DNA of 5,665 nt from an uncultured Rhodospirillales bacterium (lineage in GTDB: Bacteria > Pseudomonadota > Alphaproteobacteria > ATCC43930 > CGMCC-115725), in the NCBI GenBank assembly GCA_903897565.1, contig CAIUCF010000372.1, positions 1 through 5,665 on the forward strand. The letters are read 5' to 3'. The notes beneath the pieces were generated by a model. The model made no database searches, had not been told where the DNA came from, and worked only from the letters and a program-made list of their open reading frames with translations. The position numbers and the translations under genes were made by a program. Shown piece by piece: positions 1 through 5,665 of this stretch (position 1 is the stretch's first letter; every line of letters begins with the position of its first letter).

Positions 1-66
1 ATCTGCCACGCCCATCACGCCGGCGCCCGCCGCCTCGACGCCATCGCCCGGCGCGCCGCGTCATGA
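1..66 (+). CDS. ruvC: Crossover junction endodeoxyribonuclease RuvC, C-terminal end (partial, 5' end outside window)
   Basis: Reading in frame from base 1 gives 21 residues and a TGA stop. They begin ICHAHHAGARRLDAIARR, which matches the usual end of RuvC, where a helix carrying an AI-C-HAH type sequence follows the last catalytic aspartate. That aspartate and the rest of the RNase H-like fold lie upstream of the window. RuvC is the cytoplasmic dimeric nuclease that resolves Holliday junctions after RuvAB has moved them. The stop codon overlaps the start of the next gene, ruvA, which strongly supports the assignment, because ruvC-ruvA-ruvB is a common order. The fragment is short, so the identification rests on the tail motif plus context. 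Confidence 0.85.
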   Translation: MCHAHHAGARRLDAIARRAAS

Positions 67-691
67 TGATCGCACGGCTCCGCGGCACCATCGAGGATAT
101 CGGGCTCGACGGCGTCCTCATCGACGTCAATGGCACCGGCTATCTCGTCCAGGTCTCGACCCGCACCCGGGCCGCCCTGCCCAACGGCGCGGTCGCCACG
201 TTGCTGATCGACATGCAGATCCGCGAGGACGCGATCACCCTGTTCGGCTTCATCGACCGCGGCGAGCGCGACTGGTTCAAACTGCTGACGACGGTGCAGG
301 GCGTCGGCGGCAAGGTCGCGCTCAATATCCTCTCGACCGTCGAGCCCGACCGGCTGGCGGGCGCGATCCTGGCCCAGGACAAGGCGCTGCTGACCCGGGC
401 CGAGGGCGTCGGACCGAAGCTCGCCGTTCGCCTCGTCACCGAGCTGAAAGATAAGGCGGCGCAGTTTTCCGCAGGGCTCGGCCCCGTGAAATCCGCCGAG
501 AAGGGCGCAGCCATCACGATCCCGAGTGCGGCGGCGCCCAAGAGCGTCACCGAGGACGCTATCTCCGCACTCGTCAATCTCGGCTATCGCCGGCTGGAGG
601 CAGCCGAGGCCGTCGCCCGCGCCGGGCGCAATCTCGGCGATGACGCCGCGGCCGGTGACTTGATCCGCGCCGGCCTCAAGGAACTCTCGGC

Positions 692-695
<4 letters not shown>
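66..695 (+). CDS. ruvA: Holliday junction branch migration protein RuvA
   Basis: RuvA is the tetrameric cytoplasmic protein that binds four-way DNA junctions and loads the RuvB motor. From the chosen start the protein has 209 residues, a normal family length (about 190-210). Residues 1-63 form the OB-fold domain, opening MIARLRGTIE as in other RuvA proteins. Two helix-hairpin-helix motifs for backbone DNA contact follow, around 73-89 (core VQGVGGKVAL) and 108-130 (core AEGVGPKLAVRL). A flexible, alanine-rich linker spans about 131-161. The RuvB-contacting third domain covers about 162-208 (EDAISALVNLGYRRLEAAEAV). Two ATGs lie in tandem at 63 and 66. I prefer 66 because family members begin with a single Met-Ile; starting at 63 would add one methionine (210 residues). 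Either start overlaps the ruvC stop, and the gene ends inside the ruvB start codon (ATGA). Confidence 0.97.
678..683 (+). promoter_or_regulatory. Shine-Dalgarno sequence for ruvB
   Basis: AAGGAA lies eight bases before the ATG at 692 and inside the last codons of ruvA. It supports that start over the in-frame ATG at residue 7 (base 710) and allows ribosomes finishing ruvA to re-initiate on ruvB through the ATGA overlap. Confidence 0.65.
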
Positions 696-1743
<1,048 letters not shown>

Positions 1744-1747
<4 letters not shown>

Positions 1748-2229
1748 CGGCGCTGATGCCCCATCCTGGCAAGTTCGCCGAGGGCGCTTATCTGTTCCCG
1801 GTCCGGGTCTATTACGAAGACACCGATGCCGGCGGCATCGTCTATCACGCCGGCTATCTCAAGTTCGCCGAGCGGGCGCGCACCGAATTCATGCGGACTC
1901 TGGGCTGGGGCCATGATCGCCTCGTCGCCGAACTCGGCGTCATCTGGGTAGTGCGTCGGCTGCTGATCGATTATCGCCGCCCGGCGAAGCTCGACGATTG
2001 CCTAGTCGTGTCGACCGTGTGCAACGCTTTGCAGGGCGCAAGCATTGAGATCTCGCAACGTATCACGCGTGGCGACACTGACCTGACCGAACTGCAGTTG
2101 CAGATCGCGCTGCTGACACCGGAGGGCCGGCCCGCCCGGGTGCCGCCTGTCCTCGCCGACTCCCTCACTCCCTTCCTCGCTCAACGGAATTCGCAAAGAC
2201 CATGGACCAAACACCCATCGATTCAGTGA
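1744..2229 (+). CDS. ybgC: Tol-Pal system-associated acyl-CoA thioesterase YbgC
   Basis: This is a cytoplasmic hotdog-fold thioesterase of the 4-hydroxybenzoyl-CoA thioesterase family; relatives hydrolyse acyl-CoA esters, but the substrate here cannot be read from sequence. The signature VYYEDTDAGGIVYH (22-35) followed by FAERARTEF (41-49) is nearly identical to known YbgC proteins. Asp28, the second aspartate of EDTDAGG, is the predicted catalytic residue by comparison with the Pseudomonas enzyme. The protein has 161 residues, longer than E. coli YbgC (about 134), through some 10 extra N-terminal residues and a polar C-terminal tail (about 145-161) with no recognised domain. The start at 1744 overlaps the ruvB stop and has AGGAT at 1731-1735 upstream; an in-frame ATG at 1756 is a weaker alternative. 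The 3' end runs 28 bases into tolQ. It is the gene that normally precedes tolQ. Confidence 0.95.
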
Positions 2230-2948
2230 ACCTGGGCGGAACCCCCGCCTCTGCCGCAGCCGGTGCCAGCCTGTCGATGTGGTCGCTGTTCATGCAGGCG
2301 GACTCGATCGTCAAGGCGATCATGCTGCTGCTGCTGCTCGCCTCGTTCTGGAGCTGGGCGATCATCTTCGACAAGATGCTGAAGATCCGGCGCCTCAAGC
2401 GCGCGGCCGATGCCTTCGAGGAGGGTTTCTGGTCCGGCGGCTCGATCGACACGCTCTACGACCGCATCGGCAGCCGGCCGACCGATCCGATGGCGGCGGT
2501 GTTTTCGGCGGCGATGCTGGAATGGCGCCGCGCGATCGCACGCGGCGTCGCCGGTAGCGCCGGCGGCGTGCAGACGAGCCTGAAGGACCGCATCGAGAAG
2601 ATCATGAACATCACGGTCGGGCGCGAGCTTGAGCGGCTCGAGCGCTTCATGGCCGTGCTCGCCACCGTCGGCTCGACCGCCCCCTTCGTCGGCCTGCTCG
2701 GCACGGTCTGGGGTATCATGAACAGCTTCCAGTCGATCGCCGCCAGCAAGAACACCAGCCTCGCCGTGGTCGCGCCGGGTATCGCCGAGGCCTTGTTCAC
2801 GACGGCGCTCGGCCTCGTCGCTGCCATTCCCGCGGTCGTCGGCTACAACAAGATCACCGCCGATTTCGGCCGCTACGCCAATCGCCTCGACAATTTCGCC
2901 GGCGAGTTCGGCGCGATCCTGTCGCGTCAGCTCGAAGACAAGTCCTGA
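2202..2948 (+). CDS. tolQ: Tol-Pal system proton channel subunit TolQ
   Basis: TolQ is an inner-membrane protein of the MotA/TolQ/ExbB family. With TolR it forms the proton-driven motor that energises TolA. The 248 residues show the expected three membrane segments: about 36-56 (IVKAIMLLLLLASFWSWAII), 150-174 (MAVLATVGSTAPFVGLLGTV) and 191-214 (APGIAEALFTTALGLVAAIP). A long cytoplasmic loop lies between the first and second. The second and third segments carry the strongly conserved TVGSTAPFVGLLGTVWGIM and GIAEALFTTALGL patterns; these, together with the neighbours, favour TolQ over ExbB. The start at 2202 gives a 25-residue leader before the SMWSLFMQAD block, typical of the family, although its ribosome site is weak (CGGAA at 2185-2189). 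An ATG at 2277 would remove both the leader and the overlap with ybgC and is less likely. Confidence 0.97.
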   Translation: MDQTPIDSVNLGGTPASAAAGASLSMWSLFMQADSIVKAIMLLLLLASFWSWAIIFDKMLKIRRLKRAADAFEEGFWSGGSIDTLYDRIGSRPTDPMAAVFSAAMLEWRRAIARGVAGSAGGVQTSLKDRIEKIMNITVGRELERLERFMAVLATVGSTAPFVGLLGTVWGIMNSFQSIAASKNTSLAVVAPGIAEALFTTALGLVAAIPAVVGYNKITADFGRYANRLDNFAGEFGAILSRQLEDKS

Positions 2949-2950
2949 CC

Positions 2951-3421
2951 ATGGCTGGCTCCCTCCTCAACGGTCCACGCAGCGGCAACGCCCGGCGCTC
3001 GTCCTATCGGCCGATGGCCGAGATCAACGTGACGCCCATGGTCGACGTCATGCTGGTGCTGCTGATCGTGTTCATGGTCGCCGCGCCGCTGCTGACGGCC
3101 GGCGTTCCCGTCGATCTGCCCAAGAGCCAGGCCCAGGCGCTCAGCGACGACAAACCGCCGCTGGTCATCTCGGTCAAGAGCAATGGCGACATCTTCATCC
3201 AGGAGACCGCGATCGACGAGGACGCGCTCGTGCCGAAGCTGCAGGCGATCACCAGCAACAATCCCGATGCGGTGATCTATGTCCGCGGCGACAAGGCGAT
3301 CGATTACGGCCGGGTCATGGAAGTCATGGGCCTGATCTCCTCGGCCGGCTTCACCAAGCTGTCCCTGGTCTCGGAAATGCCGCAGGGCAGCCAGCCGACG
3401 AAATCGCGCAAGGGCGGCTGA
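2951..3421 (+). CDS. tolR: Tol-Pal system motor subunit TolR
   Basis: TolR belongs to the ExbD/TolR family: one membrane anchor plus a periplasmic domain, partnering TolQ. The 156-residue protein has a short cytoplasmic N-terminus (1-26), then INVTPMVDVMLVLLIVFMV (25-43) leading into the membrane segment (about 29-50). Asp32 in this segment aligns with the essential proton-carrying aspartate (Asp23 of E. coli TolR). The periplasmic domain contains VPVDLPKS (52-59) and ends with a conserved block, VIYVRGDKAIDYGRVMEVM (108-126) and GFTKLSLVSE (133-142). A polar tail (143-156) completes it. It begins two bases after the tolQ stop, so co-translation with tolQ is likely. Confidence 0.97.
   Translation: MAGSLLNGPRSGNARRSSYRPMAEINVTPMVDVMLVLLIVFMVAAPLLTAGVPVDLPKSQAQALSDDKPPLVISVKSNGDIFIQETAIDEDALVPKLQAITSNNPDAVIYVRGDKAIDYGRVMEVMGLISSAGFTKLSLVSEMPQGSQPTKSRKGG
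3410..3414 (+). promoter_or_regulatory. Shine-Dalgarno sequence that supports the TTG start of tolA
   Basis: AAGGG ends nine bases before the TTG at 3424 and lies within the last codons of tolR. No in-frame ATG exists near the beginning of tolA upstream of the membrane segment, so this site is the main evidence for a TTG start. Confidence 0.6.
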
Positions 3422-3423
3422 TC

Positions 3424-4398
3424 TTGCGCGAGGGCTATATCTTCTCCGGCATTCTCCACGGCATCATCCTCTTGATGGTCCTGCTGGGCCTGCCCGACTG
3501 GTTCAAGGCCAAACTGCCGGAGCAGCAGCCGATCGCGGTGCAGTTGGTCAACGTGTCCGATCTGACGCGGGCGCTCAAGCGCAACCCGCATCCGATCCAG
3601 GAGGCGAAGCTGGACACGCCGCCGCCGGATCGCCCGAGCAAGGCGCCGCCGCCGCCGAAGCCCGATCCGTTGGCCCCACCGCCGCCGCCGCCCGCGGCCG
3701 CGACGCGCAATCCGGACGACGAATCCGACGACGAAACCCCGCCGCCGCCGGAAAAGCAGCCGCCTCCGCCCAAACCGACTCCGGCGCCGCCGCCTGTCGT
3801 GCCGAAGCCCGAAAAGGCCCCGCCGCCGCCCAAGCCGAAGCCGACACCGCCGAAGCAGCAGGCCAAGGTGACACCGCCTAAGAAGGTCAAGGAGGTTGCG
3901 AAGCCGAAGCCCGTCAAGAAGAAGGCGCCCAAGGCGAACCAGGATCTCGACTTCGACTCACTGTTGAAGAACCTGTCGACCGACGCCAAGACGATGGAGA
4001 AGAACGACCAGCCGCCGCGCCGCACGACCAGCGCGCCGCCGCCGCAGGAGGCGTCTGCCCAGCCTGACGCGCCGCTCGGCGACCAGCTCTCGACGTCCGA
4101 GCTCGACGCGCTGCGCGCCCAGATCGAGAAATGCTGGAATCCGCCGGCCGGCGGCAAGGACGAGGACAAGATCGTCGTGCCGATCAAGCTCGTTATCAAC
4201 CAGGACGGCACCGTCGCCTCGGCGCAGGTCGTCGACAGTTATGGGTACTACAACAGCAATCAGCTTTGGCAGGCGGTCGCGGACTCGGCCCTGCGCGCGG
4301 TTGAATCACCGAGTTGCAGCCCGCTCAAGCTGCCCGCAGACAAATTCGATCAGTGGAAACTGACGACCCTCAATTTCAGCCCACAGGATCTCCAATGA
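3424..4398 (+). CDS. tolA: Cell envelope integrity protein TolA (TTG start)
   Basis: TolA is anchored in the inner membrane, spans the periplasm and links the TolQR motor to TolB/Pal at the outer membrane. The 324 residues divide into an N-terminal anchor (about 5-23) with SGILHGIILL, resembling the Ser-x3-His-x-x-x-Leu pattern of TolA/TonB anchors that contact TolQ/ExbB, a proline- and lysine-rich middle (about 65-170), and a C-terminal domain (about 220-324) of the TolA/TonB type containing LRAQIEKCWNPP and IKLVINQDGTVASAQVVD. Cys237 and Cys298 could form a disulfide like the one in E. coli TolA (inference). The middle carries PPPPK units and an acidic patch, DDESDDE (98-104), instead of the long helix of enterobacterial TolA. 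The first ATG in frame (3475) falls inside the membrane segment, so TTG at 3424, two bases after the tolR stop, is the likely start. Position makes TolA more likely than TonB. Confidence 0.94.
   Translation: MREGYIFSGILHGIILLMVLLGLPDWFKAKLPEQQPIAVQLVNVSDLTRALKRNPHPIQEAKLDTPPPDRPSKAPPPPKPDPLAPPPPPPAAATRNPDDESDDETPPPPEKQPPPPKPTPAPPPVVPKPEKAPPPPKPKPTPPKQQAKVTPPKKVKEVAKPKPVKKKAPKANQDLDFDSLLKNLSTDAKTMEKNDQPPRRTTSAPPPQEASAQPDAPLGDQLSTSELDALRAQIEKCWNPPAGGKDEDKIVVPIKLVINQDGTVASAQVVDSYGYYNSNQLWQAVADSALRAVESPSCSPLKLPADKFDQWKLTTLNFSPQDLQ
3616..3852 (+). repeat. Low-complexity CCG-rich tract encoding the TolA proline/lysine linker
   Basis: This stretch contains repeated short runs of CCG/GCC triplets, for example around 3643-3658, 3678-3692 and 3738-3750, and AAG-CCG units. 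It encodes TolA residues about 65-143, with imperfect PPPPK or PPPPKP units at 76-80, 113-117 and 134-138 and a run of seven prolines near 84-90. The repeats are imperfect and stay in frame, so they look like protein low complexity and not a mobile or regulatory repeat. Such tracts can change length by slippage. Confidence 0.75.
4385..4389 (+). promoter_or_regulatory. Shine-Dalgarno sequence for tolB
   Basis: AGGAT lies five bases before the ATG at 4395, within the last codons of tolA. It favours this start over the in-frame ATG at 4437, which would leave a signal peptide without its basic N-terminal region. Confidence 0.6.
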
Positions 4399-5665
4399 CC
4401 CCACGCTTCCCCCCGGTGGCGCAGGCCACACGGCGCATGACCCTGTTGTTCGCCGCCCTCGCCCTGCTCGGGCTCGTCAGCCTAGCGAAGCCGGCGCATG
4501 CCGATCTCACCCTCGACATCACCCGCGGCAATCCGCAGCCGATCCCGATCGCGATTCCGGCGTTTCAGGGCGACAACCAGGCCGACGGCCAGCTCGGCTC
4601 GGACATCGCCGGCGTGATCTCGAACGACCTCGAGCGGTCCGGCCTGTTCCGGCCAATCGACCCCGCCGCGTTCATCCAGGACCCAGCGGCCCTGCGGCCG
4701 ATCCCGCGCTTCGCCGACTGGAAATTGATCAACGCCCAGGCGCTGGTCGTCGGCAATGTCAGCGCCCGGCCCGACGGCCAGACCCATGTCGAGTTCCGAC
4801 TCTGGGACACCACCGCAGGCAAGATGCTCACCGGCGTCGCCTATAACTCGCCAGCCGTGAACTGGCGCCGCTTCGGCCACAAGATCGCCGACCAGATCTA
4901 CCAGCGCATTACCGGCGAGGGCGGCTACTTCGACACGCGAATCGTCTACATCTCCGAATCGGGCCCGAATCTGCGTCGAATCAAGCGCTTGGCGATCATG
5001 GACCAGGACGGCGCCAATAATCACCTCCTCACCAACGGCCATTCCCTGGTTCTGACCCCGCGATTCTCGCCAACCCGGCAGGAAATCACATATCTTTCCT
5101 ATGCGCAGGGAACGCCTCGGGTATTCCTCTTCAACATCCTCACCGGCCAGAACGAAAGCCTCGGCGACTTCCCCGGCATGACCTTTGCACCGCGTTTTTC
5201 GCCCGATGGCGGCAGTGTGATCTTCAGTCTCTCGAATGGCGGCGGCTCCGAAATCTTTACGATGGATCTCAGCACCCATCATGTCGCCCAAGTAACCCAA
5301 ACCGGCGCGATCGACACTTCGCCATGTTATTCTCCAGATGGAAAGTACATCACCTTTAATTCTGATCGCGGTGGTACACAGCAGCTGTACAGAATGAATG
5401 CAGATGGCTCCGACATTCAACGAATTAGCTTCGGTACAGGTCGCTATGCTACGCCTGTATGGTCCCCTCGCGGCGACTTGATTGCCTTTACCAAGTTCGT
5501 CGGTGGCACGTTCTCTATCGGCGTAATGGCGCCCGATGGCAGCGGCGAACGAATTCTCACCAATGGGTATCTGGTGGAGGGACCCACCTGGGCGCCAAAT
5601 GGACGCGTCCTTATGTTCTTCCGACAGACAACCGACGATAATGGTGGGCGCGGCGGATCGACACG
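4395..5665 (+). CDS. tolB: Tol-Pal system translocation protein TolB (partial, 3' end outside window)
   Basis: TolB is a soluble periplasmic protein that binds Pal and TolA. The frame stays open to the window edge, giving 423 full codons; family members have about 430-450, so roughly 20-30 residues are missing. A signal peptide spans about 1-36: basic Arg13-Arg14, a hydrophobic core (LLFAALALLGLVSL, 17-30) and a likely signal peptidase I site after AHA (34-36). The N-terminal domain (about 37-170) includes LGSDIAGVISNDLERSGLF (67-85). The beta-propeller follows, with five PD40-type repeats about 44 residues apart starting near 221 (TPRFSPTRQEITYLS), 266 (APRFSPDGGSVIFS), 309 (SPCYSPDGKYITF), 353 (TPVWSPRGDLIAF) and 397 (GPTWAPNGRVLMF). 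A sixth, expected as a PAWSP block, would lie beyond the edge. The start overlaps the tolA stop (ATGA). Codon use becomes AT-richer in the propeller part. Confidence 0.97.
   Translation, partial: MTPRFPPVAQATRRMTLLFAALALLGLVSLAKPAHADLTLDITRGNPQPIPIAIPAFQGDNQADGQLGSDIAGVISNDLERSGLFRPIDPAAFIQDPAALRPIPRFADWKLINAQALVVGNVSARPDGQTHVEFRLWDTTAGKMLTGVAYNSPAVNWRRFGHKIADQIYQRITGEGGYFDTRIVYISESGPNLRRIKRLAIMDQDGANNHLLTNGHSLVLTPRFSPTRQEITYLSYAQGTPRVFLFNILTGQNESLGDFPGMTFAPRFSPDGGSVIFSLSNGGGSEIFTMDLSTHHVAQVTQTGAIDTSPCYSPDGKYITFNSDRGGTQQLYRMNADGSDIQRISFGTGRYATPVWSPRGDLIAFTKFVGGTFSIGVMAPDGSGERILTNGYLVEGPTWAPNGRVLMFFRQTTDDNGGRGGST

Noticed and set aside
2202..3421. ExbB/ExbD pair instead of TolQ/TolR
   Set aside because: The families are related, but the neighbours ybgC, tolA and tolB and the specific membrane-segment patterns favour TolQ/TolR.
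3616..3852. Possible short tandem repeat or CRISPR-like array
   Set aside because: The units are imperfect, in frame, without regular unique spacers, and code for the proline-rich linker expected in TolA.
3435..4211. A glycine-rich 258-residue open frame on the minus strand opposite tolA
   Set aside because: Its poly-glycine runs are simply the reverse complement of the TolA proline codons. It resembles a glycine-rich surface protein only by composition.
3424..4398. TonB instead of TolA
   Set aside because: The proline/lysine linker is TonB-like, but the gene sits between tolR and tolB, and the C-terminal block KCWNPP with IKLVINQDGTV fits the TolA domain of alphaproteobacteria.
4482..5420. 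A 312-residue open frame on the minus strand opposite tolB
   Set aside because: The plus strand encodes a clear TolB with signal peptide and propeller repeats. The antisense translation shows no known motif and is explained by codon bias.
5319..5471. Frameshift or mobile insertion as the cause of the AT-richer stretch in tolB
   Set aside because: The reading frame is continuous and the PD40 repeats keep their roughly 44-residue spacing through this region, so nothing has been inserted or shifted.

Overview
The window is a continuous run of plus-strand genes from a GC-rich Gram-negative bacterium, almost certainly an alphaproteobacterium. The evidence is the gene order ruvC-ruvA-ruvB-ybgC-tolQ-tolR-tolA-tolB, which is known from that class, the heavy use of G or C at third codon positions, and a TolA with a TonB-like proline/lysine middle domain instead of the long alanine-rich helix of enterobacteria. 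Genus or family cannot be fixed from the sequence alone.

Bases 1-1747 hold the Holliday-junction module: the last 21 residues of RuvC, complete RuvA (junction binding) and complete RuvB (branch-migration motor). Bases 1744-5665 hold the cell-envelope module: the thioesterase YbgC, the inner-membrane motor proteins TolQ and TolR, the periplasm-spanning TolA, and periplasmic TolB, which runs off the right edge about 20-30 residues short of its expected end. In the family, pal normally follows tolB, but it is not in this window.

Packing is very tight. Stop and start codons overlap at ruvC/ruvA, ruvA/ruvB, ruvB/ybgC and tolA/tolB. ybgC and tolQ overlap by 28 bases. tolQ/tolR and tolR/tolA are each separated by two bases. 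There is no non-coding stretch longer than two bases, and I see no internal promoter, terminator, RNA gene, insertion sequence or CRISPR array. The arrangement implies one transcript with translational coupling, started upstream of the window.

Working together, RuvA and RuvB drive branch migration at recombination junctions and RuvC cuts them. TolQ and TolR use proton-motive force to energise TolA, which reaches the outer membrane and acts with TolB and Pal to draw the envelope inward during division. YbgC is the thioesterase that routinely accompanies tol genes.

I found no previously undescribed system here. Points that deserve a second look are a sharp fall in third-position GC inside tolB, a TTG start for tolA, the proline-rich TolA linker with an acidic patch, and the seamless join between a DNA-repair module and an envelope module.
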